Assembly: GCA_000469685.2 (NCBI GenBank)
Contig: LS997567.1
Location: forward strand, 26,442,222-26,506,221
DNA from: Haemonchus contortus
Taxonomy: Eukaryota; Nematoda; Chromadorea; Rhabditida; Trichostrongylidae
Direction: 5' to 3'
Length of the DNA stretch: 64,000 bases
The notes beneath the pieces are model-generated. The model was not told the origin of the DNA. It worked only from the letters and a program-made list of their open reading frames with translations, and did not search any database. Position numbers and translations under genes: made by a program. Below are positions 10,888 through 21,689 of this stretch, piece by piece. Numbering within the stretch: the stretch's first letter is position 1; every line of letters starts with the position of its first letter.

Positions 10888-11254
10888 CTATTGATCATCA
10901 TCGGAGTCGTCGCTTGAATAGCGGCTTCTTTTTGGCGACCATCTCGGCTCGTAGTTGGGAAGAGTACAGGCGTCTTCTATCTTGAGGAGAATCTTTGTTA
11001 GGCGGCCAAGCTGCTGAAAACATTCGAAATATAAACTATTTCATATGAACAATGCATAATGTAATGGTAGGAAAAATAAGCCAACTTACATCTCCAAGGA
11101 AGGCGCTCACAGGTTTTGCCAGCTGGAGCAGGAGTGCTACCTGCTCGTCGATTTTGGCGTAGGCCTTATCTTGCTTTAGGGCGGCCTTCCGGACATTTTG
11201 GCCCCAAGTGACTACGAACTCCAGCCGGGCTTCGCTCAGGCTGAGTTCCTTCAT
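10888..11254 (-). CDS. Gene B: small spliced gene of unknown function, right-arm copy
   Basis: Two exons on the minus strand: 11254-11090 and 11013-10888, with a 76-bp intron 11089-11014 (GTAAGT donor, TTTTCAG acceptor, phase 0). From the ATG at 11254 the spliced frame gives about 96 residues: an alanine/leucine-rich helical region, then QLGRLTKILLKIEDA, and a basic-acidic tail with SPKRSRYSSDD. A possible upstream exon at about 11432-11361 (KKLTEEQFHAAM) precedes it, but the acceptor there reads GG instead of the AG seen in the left copy, and an in-frame stop lies just upstream of the ATG. Not recognised as any family; the retained splice sites and stop favour a once real gene. Confidence 0.5.
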
Positions 11255-11558
11255 AACTCACCACGGCGTTGGCACGAGGCAGGCTAAATTAAGTCCAAAG
11301 TCAGTTATGTTCAAAAGAAAAGGAAGTTTTGATAGAAATAACTAATATAATCCATTACCGCAATTTTTTCTAGCATAGCAGCATGGAACTGCTCTTCGGT
11401 TAGTTTCTTCTCCACATTCTGTTCCAAGAAAATATGTAGAGAAACATTTCTAAAACCAAAAGAAAAAAGAGGAGGATATATATAGGTTTTAATAACCTAG
11501 AGCGATAGTACAAACAAGCATCTTTATGCAATTCATTAACACAACAAAAAAAGAGGAT

Positions 11559-12145
11559 TCAGGGCTGCTCTAATTCCGGACGAGGGCGTTTCAGTCCCTC
11601 TGGACGCTTGACGAAGGTCTGGGGTTGTCGTCCATGCAGTATGCCGACTTGTAGTCGGCTGGCTTGGTCTTGCCGAGCCAATACTTCCTGAAATACTCAA
11701 AGTTACTTAATAAAAAAAATTTTATACGAAAACGATAATACTCACTCTAAGACGATAAAGAAGACACTTTTCTCCCTGTCTAGTTCTTGGTACAGCTCCT
11801 TGCGCTCCTGAGCTTTCTCGTAGAATTTTTCGTACTGTTCAGCGTAGGCGATGCCTCCTATTGAGACGCTTGAATGGCGAACTGAACGTCGTACTTTTTG
11901 CACTGATACTCTCCGTCATTCATGCAATCGGGACATCGGCGCTGAAAATATATATTACTTGAAATACGAATAATTTCCCTCTGAAATGGAAACAAAAGCC
12001 CACCTGTCCCTGAGTAGCGGAGTCGCCGTCATCAGAATAGCATCCATCGGATAAGCTAGGGTCAGTGTCACTGGAGTGGCTCGTCAGTGTGCTTGAGGGA
12101 AAAGTCGAAGAGTCCTCGCTGCTCCATTTCGTTTTTTCAGATATT
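11559..12145 (-). pseudogene. Gene A: three-exon gene of unknown function, frameshifted
   Basis: Minus-strand exons 12145-12004 (Ser/Asp/Thr-rich; first coding exon not found), 11941-11746 and 11687-11559 join with consistent phases through GT...AG introns (GTGGGC/TTTTCAG and GTGAGT/TTTCAG). Exon 2 begins with a cysteine pair (CPDCMNDGEYQCKKYDV) and, after a frameshift, continues as a charged helix (YEKFYEKAQERKELYQEL); exon 3 opens KYWLGKTKPADYKSAYCM and, after a second shift, ends in a basic tail KRPEGLKRPRPELEQP. Two single-base shifts break the frame. It lies directly upstream of gene B on the same strand. No family recognised; a small zinc-binding protein of a mobile element is one guess. 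Confidence 0.5.
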
Positions 12146-12255
12146 CTGAAAGAATAGACATCAATTACGGTTTAAATGTAAAAAAAGATTAGAGGGAGCT
12201 GAAGAATGACTATATGGAAAGGCATAGAGAAGGTAAAACTCATGATATGAACCGG

Positions 12256-13712
12256 CGCACCCCGTATTTTACCCTTTTGCCCTTTCTAAGCCAGATGCCA
12301 CTGGTAGTAAAATAGGGCTTGATCGACACGTATACGGCGGAGAAACAGAACCCAACCATCAATTAGGCCACAAGAACTCGGGATGGTCCACATAAATCAT
12401 ATTGTGCACGCTCCCCTCCAACAGATAATCTCTCGGGAGAACAATCAAGGATATTTGCGGATCAGAAGGAACCGCCTAAACCACAATTTTTACAATGTAT
12501 TCAAATATACAGTACGTATCCTAATATATTAAAATATTTAATAGTTCTTCCACCTTAACATCCCATGAAATTTCAATTCGATAAGTAATTACATGGTGCA
12601 AACTATAGTCAAAGTTGAAATTTACGATCCCATCTAATTATTAAAATGATTAAACCGCGAAAACACCTTCCAATTACTATGATGATATTACTTATAAACG
12701 GTTATATGGCGCAACCTGAGCCAAAATGAGATTTTCCCATTAAAACATCCATTTTGGTTATATAACCCAATTTTTATGATTATAATCAAGAAGAATTGCC
12801 ACAAAAGGTAGTTTCGAGGCTATATAGCTCTCAGACACCTAAATATAATAAAAGTGAATAAAATAATTAATTTTAACAATTACATTTCAATTTTTATTCA
12901 TGGTAGGCGCAAACTACCTCAAAATGGATTCCAAACACACTCTCGAGGTAATATAACCCAAAAGAAAATTAAACTCTCCTATAAATGGCTCAAATCCCTC
13001 CGAACACATTTTTAATTATCATAGGCATTTTTAGGCTTCATTATCTCATAATATCTATGTAAGCATCAGGAAGAAGACTAGAATGACCCATTTTCCACCG
13101 AGAATGGTGAAAATGACCAGTATTACCTACATGTCTTCTCCAAAGAGGATTACTAAAGAGAACCCAATGGGTGAGCCAAATAATTAGATTTTGAATAATC
13201 TTCGGTGGCATACAGTAAACTTCACACCTGACACCTGTTTTAATAACAGCTGTACGGTGACCTACATTAAACTAATGTATCCCAAATGACCCAGGATAGG
13301 AAATTTAATATTACAACAAATCGGAAGCCATATACAATGCAACCCCGGTATATATAGCCGGTGGCCCCCTGAACCCTTCCCATTCGACCACCTCGAGCGG
13401 TCCAGCTTCAACTTCACCCTCCATCAACCAACTTTCGTGACACGCGAAGACTTCAGCTTCGGTAACGGCTTCAACTTCGGTAGTCGGGCGAGTATTTTCT
13501 GTGTGAATTCACTAACGAATTTTCATTTATCTTGCAACCCAGAAGGTATTTCTTCATTCATAAAATCAAAAACACAAAAAACAAACTTCATAATTCATAA
13601 TCTCATTAACCAATCATGCTATCAAAACGCATACTCTTGGCTGTCTTGAATTCTTTATTCTTTACCCTGGTTAATATTCTAGGAGTAGTTCTGACTCCAA
13701 CTTATTGAATAG
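12256..13712 (+). promoter_or_regulatory. Presumed 5' LTR/leader region of the gypsy element
   Basis: No gene is seen in the 1.4 kb upstream of the gypsy gag. A TATATATA motif at about 13349-13357 in a G/C-rich context, followed by a less A/T-rich leader, would fit an LTR promoter. Between 12595 and 12965 there are three diverged repeats beginning GGYGCAAACTA or GGCGCAACCTG and ending near TATAACCCAA. The 3' LTR is missing because the element is truncated at 20570, so the LTR limits cannot be set. Confidence 0.35.
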
Positions 13713-15152
13713 TCCGGAAAAACACCCATTGTTCGTCCTGCTCAGAATAGGTATTCAGACAAACGAAACCCTAAATTCCGCGTACCTGAACTTCCACGTG
13801 AGCGGAAATCTAATTCAAAACTAAACTTACAAATACTATTACAAGAATCTGTTTCACATATTAACTCTCAGGAAAGACCACAACGCTTGCGCTCAAAATC
13901 TGAACCACCCGACCCAAGCCTTTTTGCACCTCTCCCGGGTTATAGTAGTTCTTCTGTATTTTCTCTAGAATCTTCCAACTGTAGCAACTCCGACCGCGAT
14001 TAAACGGTTCAGCCAAACGATAGAGTACAGATAGTCCGCCTTCGTCATCGAAGTGATCAACCTACAACTTCTCGACCATACGTCGCCACCGCACATCCAG
14101 AAACTAATCGAATCTGCATACAACTGAACCACAAGCTTTTGAACTATACCACTAATAATCAGTACTGATGAAAGGGAAGTAGTCTTGCGAGATAATAGAA
14201 AATTTATAAAAACTTGTCGACACCGACCCTACGCTAGCCAACAGAACTTACATACTTCATCCTATAACAACAAACAACCTATTGACTCAGATAGTTTCCC
14301 ACCTCCTCCGAATCCACCTATTGACATCCCACCCACTCCGGAAGTAACATTCGAATCTAGGCCGCAATCAGCAGTCCAAGAAAACGATATTATGGACACA
14401 TCAGATGACAATGTCGCCGACCGACTTGACTCTGTTTTTGAAAAACTTTGTTCGTCATCATATGCAACCAAACTCCCAGCTTTTTCCGGAGAAAGAGGAG
14501 GTGCAGGACTAATGCACTTCCTAGAAAAGTTCAATGAAATAGGAAATATAATGGGTCTAGCAGAAGTCAAAATGCTACGTCTCCTCCCAGCTCATTTAAC
14601 GGGAGTGTCGAAGGCAGTTTTCGAAAACGTTTCAGAAGCAGATAGACGTAACTGGCACAAAGCAATAACCAAGCTAAAACAACAATTTCAACCGACCATT
14701 TTCTTGATATGGCTCGCGAATAATTTATGGTTATGCAAATGTATCCTGGTGAATCACCAGTGGCATTCTCAAATAGAATACGAAAAGAAACTTCAGACGC
14801 ATATCCCGGCTCTAACTTAGCTGACAAAAGTCAATTCCATCAAAGCATGATTTTTACCAACGCCTTGTCAAATCCGATTGAGCAACGATTAAACCTTCTC
14901 GTTCCTTTACCCACGGATTACGAACAACTCGTTCACGATGCGGAAAGGATGTGGAACCTCACAAGTACGGAAACTAACTCTTCAAGTAATAATCTTCCTA
15001 TAGCTAAAATTGATAAAGTGCTGAACGCTTTAACCCCACATAAGCAAGCAAGTTCTTCTAGGACTCAGTACGACCGCCAACCAAGGCGAAGGTACCAAAA
15101 CAAGCCGAGACCCCAGGGAAACAAACAATTTAACTCCTTCAATAATCAATAA
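13713..15152 (+). pseudogene. gypsy gag polyprotein, broken
   Basis: A first open block runs from 13713 to the TAA at 14000 without a visible ATG (RPAQNRYSDKRNPKFRVPEL... to SNCSNSDRD), a second from 14185 to about 14700 and a third from 14727 to 15152. The middle block holds the retrotransposon Gag core: LPAFSGERGGAGLMHFLEKF, then MLRLLPAHLTGVSKAVFENV and WHKAITKLKQQF. The third continues it (YPGESPVAFSNRIRKETSDA) and ends in a basic, Asn/Gln-rich tail (RQPRRRYQNKPRPQGNKQF) likely to bind RNA. No CCHC knuckle is visible. At least two disruptions, a stop at 14000 and a shift near 14690-14730. Confidence 0.75.
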
Positions 15153-15266
15153 TTAACAGTAACAATAATTCCTACCGTTCGAGGAGTAGAACTCCTCCGC
15201 GCAATACGGTTTCCACCCCAGCCTAGAGAGCAATATTCAGGGCAACAGCAACAGCGCTCTCGTAAA

Positions 15267-17499
15267 TTGTCACCTTTTTCCCGCATCAGACAAAGTCAAA
15301 GGCGTACTCCATTGCGCGAACAGAATGTACAACGTCCTCAGGCATCGCGCCGCCATAAGGTCCATTCAATTTCTCCATGTAGCACCGCGAAACATCTCAC
15401 ACTCCATACCCCTCTTTTTATTGTGGCAATCATTGCGTTTTTAGCAACACCAGTAACCTCATTCTCTTTAAAATACCAATTAGGCGTGGCTGGGGAATCG
15501 GGATGGCCAGTGGCTTTTCCTGATCCGCTAACCTGCCTTGGCTCCCCCAATGCTTCTGGTGTCTTAGTGACATCTGCAGACGTTTATGTTGAACGTACTG
15601 AACAGCTCCTAATCCCAGCGTTTCACTGCTCTAATAAAACCAGGAGAATATGCGCCTCCTCTGATCTTCGCCTTTCATTCTCTGTTAACAGCGGCGAAGA
15701 ATTTATGACCTCAGTTCATCCCGCTCTCCGTCGATCGTTAACAGAAAGTAAAAAGTATCAAGGCACTCCTTTATGTAGATCCTCTATCACCCAACGTGTA
15801 TGGATCTGATGACCAAATCCACTACTCCTACCAATGGTTTTATGGCGATAAATGCACCCCCACTACCATTGTCTATTTTGAAGAAGGGGAAATCGCAACT
15901 TTTGATGGCAGTCACCTTATTGGCCAGTTTGGAGAGATGGCCCACCGCAACATTGCGAAAATGCAATGTCTTATCAGCCATGAAACGGTATTATGGAAGA
16001 AACCATCTTCTAACCCACCTTTATGCCGATATGTACAGGCAACTCAAGGAGTTGCCAACATCAACAACCACCCTAAAACGTAGAGCCGTTGACAATAAAA
16101 ATGAAAACTTCCCTCAGAATGGAGATCAGACATATAATCCTTTTAATCGCAATACTAAAAAGCTATGTAGTTATGCAACCAAAACTCTTCAAAATAAACC
16201 AATTCAAAAGGAACTTCATCAGTTAAGAGGACTATGACCAACAAAAAGGCGAGCTAACGTAAAAGCCACTATAAGTCTCAATAATCATAGAGCTTTAGCC
16301 ACTTTCTTGAGAAAGCCTAAGCAATCTGATTCAGAATCAGACACTAAACAGTCCTCATTCTACAGAACACAACCCAACATGTCGCTATATAGTGCCCAAC
16401 ATATTGCCACCAATCTAGAGCCAGATTTCACTGTTGTGAATAATGATCAATCTTTCGGTCATGCAGCGCCAAGATAACCACCATGCTGAACTCAATACTA
16501 GGATGCAGTTTCTTAAGACGGAAATGAAAGAAATCATGAGACCGCATTTGCTCTCTTGCAAATTTCAAAATAAAAACTGTACTGTATGAACTGTAAAAAA
16601 AATGTCACTTCTAAACCCAACCAATTCGGCTCGTATGCTCCTCAATACTTCGTCTACCACGACTTCTCTGCATTTAGATACCATGAGCACATCTCCAGCT
16701 CAGGTCCACTCGGACGTGTTCGTCCCTCGTGGCTGGAGATGTGCTCATGTTATCTAATTGAATTGAAGTAGGGGTAGACGAAATCCTCCTCGACCATAAT
16801 GTGGATGGCACATGCTACGCGTTTACACCTGCGCGAGTAGAGAAAATTCATTATTTCATCCAACCAGAAACGCGTGGCCTTATTGCCACTAGTCCACAAG
16901 CAAACTGTAATCATTTGCCATTCGGTATTAATAATGATGGCAATAATCACTACAAGTCACCCTCCGGATACACTCCGGTATCAAGTATTCATTTAAATTC
17001 ACCGAACGGTTTCGTGAGCCAAGATTTCATCTTCAATGCCCCACTGATTTTCCATTCAGACCTTGCGCGAATTTCAACTGATATTTTCCTTATCAAGAAT
17101 CGTTTATATACCGGACTTCACTCCTCTTCTTCACATATGGCACCGTCATGTCGTTCAGATCTGATGGCCGAAAATATGGAGAGCGAAATACGGCAATCAC
17201 TAACATTCCTCAATAAGAATGCAGGACAGATAATTCAGTCCCAAAAAAATACGATACTACAGGCCTTAGGTTTGAATAAATTAGTTAAAACAATCGATCT
17301 CATCACTATAGGTAGTCTCATACTGATAGGAATGACAATATTATATTGTCAATCATTTTGTATGTGCACAATTATTAATAAGAGCTTTAGAATCTTGGCC
17401 ATAGCAATATTTTCATCTTTGCTTCAATCTGCACAAAGCGAAATTGTCGCACCCCACGCAAGGATTCGGCGAGCCCAAACAGTAGTCAACCTCTTGTAA
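15267..17499 (+). pseudogene. Envelope-like glycoprotein region, broken, located between gag and protease
   Basis: Open blocks at 15267-15809, 15796-16237 and 16801-17499 look like pieces of one membrane glycoprotein. The first has a basic stretch, then a hydrophobic signal-peptide-like segment (LFIVAIIAFLATPVTSF, about 15415-15465), paired cysteines and N-glycosylation sequons. The second contains further cysteines and a dibasic KRRA site, which may be a cleavage site. The last has GTCYAFTP and an ectodomain, then a strong transmembrane segment (LITIGSLILIGMTILYC, about 17300-17350) and a basic tail. Retroelement Env proteins share this plan; the exact family is not certain. Several shifts and a hairpin insertion (16649-16784) break it. 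Confidence 0.6.
16649..16784. repeat. Inverted repeat/hairpin within the env-like region
   Basis: CATGAGCACATCTCCAG (16682-16698) is exactly complementary to CTGGAGATGTGCTCATG (16733-16749). Similarity continues outward to about 52 bp per arm, with TTCGTCTAC near 16651 matching GTAGACGAA near 16774. It may be a small inverted duplication or a foldback insertion. Confidence 0.75.
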
Positions 17500-17549
17500 C
17501 GGCTAAAAAGCAACGCCGAAATGCTGACGACCCAACAGGTCGAGAAAGG

Positions 17550-18194
17550 ATGAGTGTATCCATACAGCTTCCCCCAATAGATATACCCCTGGGTAATATA
17601 CCACTATCTGCAAGTGAACCATCATCTCGCAGTCCAGCCGAGCGCAAGTCACACCAATCTAAGTCACAGCAATTCCATGACTTCCTTCCAAGTGTCTCCT
17701 GCATTCAAAATAAGCACAGTAGCTCGATGATTTATATTCCGACTACACTTAACGGCATGTCCATAATAGCGCTTTTGAATACAGGCTCTGCCCTCACAAT
17801 CATCTTAGAAGCAGTAGCTCTTAGAACTAAAGCTCAAGTCCAGCCCACGGCAACAACACAAGCTGTTGCAGCCAATGGGACTACAATAAAATTTTTAGGT
17901 GAGTCTCTCCTCACTTTACAAATAGGCGAAAAATTAGTAGAAATAAACTGTTTTGTTGTGCCGGACGCAGCTTGTTCTTCTCCATTCATCCTTGGTAATG
18001 ACGTTACACCCAAGTTTGCCCACAATCTATCGATCAACTATCAGCATAACACCATTCTATTTGATAAAACAACCGTACCAATCATAACCAAAGACAATAA
18101 TAATAGTACAAACGGTGATAATTACTTCATACCGGTATTTCTCAGAAGAACACTACACCTTAACCAACAACCGACCATGCTATTCTGGGTTTAA
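17550..18194 (+). pseudogene. gypsy retropepsin-like protease with Asn in the active site
   Basis: Aspartic protease fold: LLNTGSALTII at about 17772-17804 occupies the position of the LLDTGS active site, with Asn in place of the catalytic Asp (AAT at 17778-17780). FILGNDV (about 17986-18006) matches the C-terminal ILG-D hallmark. The N-terminus is Pro/Ser-rich and the frame can be extended upstream into a basic segment overlapping the end of the env-like frame. The D-to-N change should abolish catalysis. Confidence 0.7.
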
Positions 18195-18729
18195 CCAAAG
18201 TCTCATTCCCTCAACATTGGGAACTTTTTACATACGACGATCTAACACATGACCTTCCTAAAGGTGTGTATGTTGGTAAAACGCTATCGTGCCCAAACAT
18301 CTAGGGTACTGTCGTTGTGAGAGTTTTCAATTCCAATCATAATTGCATCACCTTACAAAGTAATACCAAGATAGCAATAGCAACGGTAGTGGGAATAAAT
18401 GAACCATGGAAACCAATTTTTTCGGTGAACCCGGATAACAATGTTATCTGCCCTGATATGAACGAATATATCCCATCAGAGGCTGAATTTGCGAAAGATT
18501 CACCTCATTTTCCACTTTCCCCGCAACCCACATCAATTTTTGATCGACACTGATCGATGATCGACTTTGATCACACTTAACCATTCCATTCTACAACCCC
18601 ACCATCTTCAATTGTTCAAAGCTCTCCTCAATAAATAAGAGCAATGCTTCGTAGGTAATGATGGTAATTTAGGTTTGTACAATGGTCCGATCACTCACAG
18701 TATTAAGTTCATACCACACTCTAAAATAC

Positions 18730-19390
18730 CGAACGCCCCTACCGGGTTCCTTTGGAAAAACCTCAGGAAATTGAACGGCAAATCAAGGAAATGCTAAGAA
18801 CAAACATCATAGACCGAGCACAAGCAAATTCGCGTCTCCGATTGTAGTAGTCAAGAGAGGTCCTAATTGAGACCAATGGAGATTCACGATACCCCTCACG
18901 GAAAAACAAAGAACTTACAGCCTTTTCCTCCTTTCTGGGATTATACCTTTTTACTGTAATGGCCCAAGGTCTTAAAGGCGCACCCGCAACGTTTCAACGG
19001 GTGGTTAACAGCCTGATACGAGGACCGCGAGCATGCTGTTTCGCATATATAGATGATATAATAATCGCTTGTCAATCGGTGGACCAGCACCTTAGCGATT
19101 TAGAAGAAGCGCTCCAATGCATAAAAGCGTTTGGAACGAAACTGAACCCAGAAAAATGTTCTTTTTTTCAGACGGAGGTTCAGTACACAGGTGTCCTTAT
19201 AAGTAAAAACGGCACTCGCCCGAATCCAAATAAGGTAGCGAGTATAGCCAATATTCCACGTCCAGAAAACGTGAAGGTAGTCAAATCTTTCTTGGGAGCG
19301 GCATCATATTTCCGACGCTACATACCGCGTTTTTCGATCATCGCTACGCCCCTCAATAATTTAATGGTTGAAGACACACTATATTCCTGA
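18730..19390 (+). pseudogene. gypsy reverse transcriptase, internally deleted
   Basis: Start of RT: VPLEKPQEIERQIKEML..NIID at about 18747-18818, then SPIVVVKRGPN (18835-18868), a stop, and QWRFTIPL. It jumps directly to TAFSSFLGLYLFTVMAQGLK, then GAPATFQRVVN and the active-site YIDD at 19047-19058, followed by the thumb and connection (FLGAASYFRRYIPRFS). There is no room between about 18890 and 18920 for the palm motif carrying the first catalytic Asp, so an internal deletion is inferred in addition to stops. Confidence 0.78.
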
Positions 19391-19439
19391 ACAGAGGAAA
19401 CAAGCTTCAATAGAAGCACCCCTCTTAGTATCTCCTATT

Positions 19440-19800
19440 TTTGGACAACCCTACATAATCCATACAGATGCATCTACCATAGGATTTGGTGCATGTCTGT
19501 TGCAGGAGAAGCCAAAAACACCCTATTGTTTACGCGAGTAGATCTCTCAACAGACACGAGAAAAATCACGCAGTTATCGAGTTAGAAGCACTAGCAATCG
19601 TATTTGCGCTTAAACACTTCTATGCAAGCAAATGCACGCATAATGCTGGTAGCGGACCATGCCCCGCTCAAATCGTTGATGAATCGATCAGATTTGATCG
19701 GACGCTTAGCTAAGTATCAGATAAGCATCCAATCGTACGATATTACAGTTGTAAATCGTGCAGGTAGACATAACACTTTTTTGTGATTACCTCAGCCGTT
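19440..19800 (+). pseudogene. gypsy RNase H, frameshifted
   Basis: IIHTDASTIGFGACLLQE at about 19457-19510 has the first catalytic Asp. VYASRSLNRHEKNHAVIELEAL follows in another frame (about 19528-19590), then RIMLVADHAPLKSLMNRSD (about 19634-19690) with the third Asp. Motif spacing fits a Ty3/gypsy RNase H that degrades the RNA of the RNA/DNA hybrid. Three frames are needed to read it. Confidence 0.75.
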
Positions 19801-20570
19801 ATCCCTTACCTAGCGTGAACCAAATTAATGCGCGCTCCTTACCCTCTCTGCAGCAAATCCAAGAGAGCCAGAGAAACTCTAAGTACGGTCCAATATTCAA
19901 GTTTCTCAAACAAGAACTTGCAGAACCTCCTCGGCAATTCGAGGACACCATGCAGCGTTTTTCTTTACGCAATGGATCATTGTACTATACTATAGATGAC
20001 CAAGCAAAACTGCTCATCCCAAAAGCCGATATGCAATCCGAGATAATTGCTTTGTTTCACGAAAACCACTGCTAGGGTCCCACTTCGAAATTAATAAGAC
20101 TTATAAAACAATTAAGGAAAAATACTATTGGGCCAATCTGTATCAGGATGTCGCAACGTACATAATTACGTGCCTTGGGTGCCAAAAAGTAAAAAATCCT
20201 TCAAAGCACATCATCAGGGAGGGAATGGGACTTTTTCTCACTCCGCAAAGGCCATTTGAGCGGGTTCACACGGAGGTAATCGGACCTTTACCACAATGCA
20301 CGGATGGAAGTAAATTCATATGTCATTCAGTTCATGTGCGCGTTTAGCAAATTCATAGTTTGCACACTGCTGGTAGACCAAACAACTGAATAAGTAAGGA
20401 GAACTGAATAATAACAACTGAATCGAAGCACTGATTAATGACCTCATCTCGAAATATGGTATTCCGAGATGGTATTCCGAGAGGACTGATCTCGGACCGT
20501 GGTTTGAATTACACTAGCGAAATTTTTGCAAAGATCAATAAAACACTGGGAATATCAAACAATCGGCAGC
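19760..20570 (+). pseudogene. gypsy integrase N-terminal part, truncated
   Basis: The linker CDYLSRYPLPSVNQINA is followed by the zinc-binding HHCC domain in pieces: HENHC at 20055, then after a shift GSHFEINKTYKTIKEKYYW and CLGCQKVKN (to about 20200). The catalytic core starts RPFERVHTEVIGPLP (about 20248-20295), with Glu where the first Asp is usual, and GLISDRGLNYTSEIF (about 20485-20528) has the second Asp. It stops at about 20570, before the third acidic residue, at the junction with BEL-3. Confidence 0.75.
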
Positions 20571-20607
20571 AAGTGAAGTACAGGAGAAACTCCAGCAATC
20601 ACAAGTT

Positions 20608-21660
20608 GTGGATCCAAAAAAGACGGACAGTAGGACGAAGAGTAATGTCAGAACGACTCAAAAGGTCAACGTTGTGAACGGAGAGGAACGCGTTGAAGAG
20701 ATCGAAACGCCAATTCTTCATGTTCAGTCAACACAAGTAATTCATTCAACCACTTTTCTTCCCATAGGCGAAATCCAAGTGAATGATAACAAGCAAGGTA
20801 ATCTCCGCAGTATTCCTGTTCTATTGGACACTGACGCTGAGATCTCATTTATTGACAGTGCATTAGCTGAGGAGCTGCAACTCCCAACGATTTCATAGAG
20901 AACACTTCTTCTTCATACATTTGGCTCCAAGGAGATTCAAATGAAAAGCTGCCGCACTGTGCAAGTTCAAGTTCGAGATACTGAAGGAAAACATCACAAG
21001 CTAGAGCTAGTGACACATGAAGTGCTAACAAAACCAATGCGCTGTCCCTCACTACTTGAGGAGGACCTACAATTCATCCACTCTCTCAACCTCCCAGTTT
21101 CATATGGAAATAGAGGAAAACAAATAGAGCCTCTGAGACTTTTCGGCTGTGATAAAGTATGGAAATTCTAGAGAACAGATCGGACGCCATTCACCCTTCC
21201 ATCTAGGCTTCATCTTCTGCCAACAAAGGCTAGAAACCTTATTACAGGCAGTCACCTACATCCTCAGCATGTCCTAGAAATGCAGACTTGCGAAGACCTT
21301 GAAAAGTGGGACAAACATTGTTCCTCAAAAGCACAAATCAATACCCTTTCGACAGGCGACGAAAATTCAACAGAAGAGGAACTGTGGGACCACTACTGGA
21401 CCCTTGAAAACGAAGGAACTCAAGAAGTTAGTAGACTTCTGCAAGATGAAAAAGCTAATACCGACAGACAAGTTTGGGACAAGTTTAACGAGACAATAGA
21501 ACGCCGGGGAGATGGCTGTCACGTACGTCTTTCATGGAAAGAAAATGGCCTTCTCCTGCCCGACAACAAAGCTATAGCTCTACGACGACTCGTTAACACG
21601 TTAACACGACTCGAACGCACGGCAGCGGAACTCAGAGCTGCTCCAGATGTATAACAACGT
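20608..21660 (+). pseudogene. BEL-3 protease region (DUF1758-like) and linker
   Basis: PVLLDTDAEISFIDSALAE (about 20815-20870) is the active-site region, with DTD in place of the DTG triad. SCRTVQVQVRDTEGK and DLQFIHSLNLPVSYG follow after a stop at 20896-20898. The 21280-21654 block is the acidic linker leading to RT (TEEELWDHYWTLENEGTQEV, DKFNETIERRGDGCHVRLSW, LPDNKAIALRRLVNTLTRLE), a motif set typical of Pao-type polyproteins. Internal stops at about 20896 and 21169. Confidence 0.7.
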
Positions 21661-21689
21661 TTTCGAAGAACGACTGCGACTAAAGATTG

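Larger units (their letters stand above)
8920..11498 (-). repeat. Palindrome 1, right arm (interrupted by Tc1/mariner insertion)
   Basis: Reverse complement of 7216-8527, split at 9005-10277 by a 1269-bp transposon. Removing the transposon and one TA restores a sequence that matches the left arm across the junction, so the left arm preserves the empty target site. To the right of 11498 the minus-strand gene A continues, while left of 7216 there is a BEL-2 fragment. The right copy therefore looks like the source and the left copy like a truncated inverted duplicate. Confidence 0.92.
13713..20570 (+). mobile_element. Degenerate Ty3/gypsy-type element, 3' truncated, env-like ORF between gag and pol
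   Basis: On the plus strand the order is gag (13713-15152), an envelope-like region (15267-17499), protease (17550-18194), reverse transcriptase (18730-19390), RNase H (19440-19800) and integrase (19760-20570). The pol order (PR-RT-RH-IN) is that of Ty3/gypsy. The integrase breaks off at about 20570 where a BEL fragment begins, and no 3' LTR follows. Many stops and shifts make it inactive. Confidence 0.85.

Noticed and set aside
12244..12256. GGCGCACCCCGTA, resembling the TIR end of the element at 9007-10275
   Set aside because: A single short match with differences and no partner TIR or TA-flanked copy nearby.
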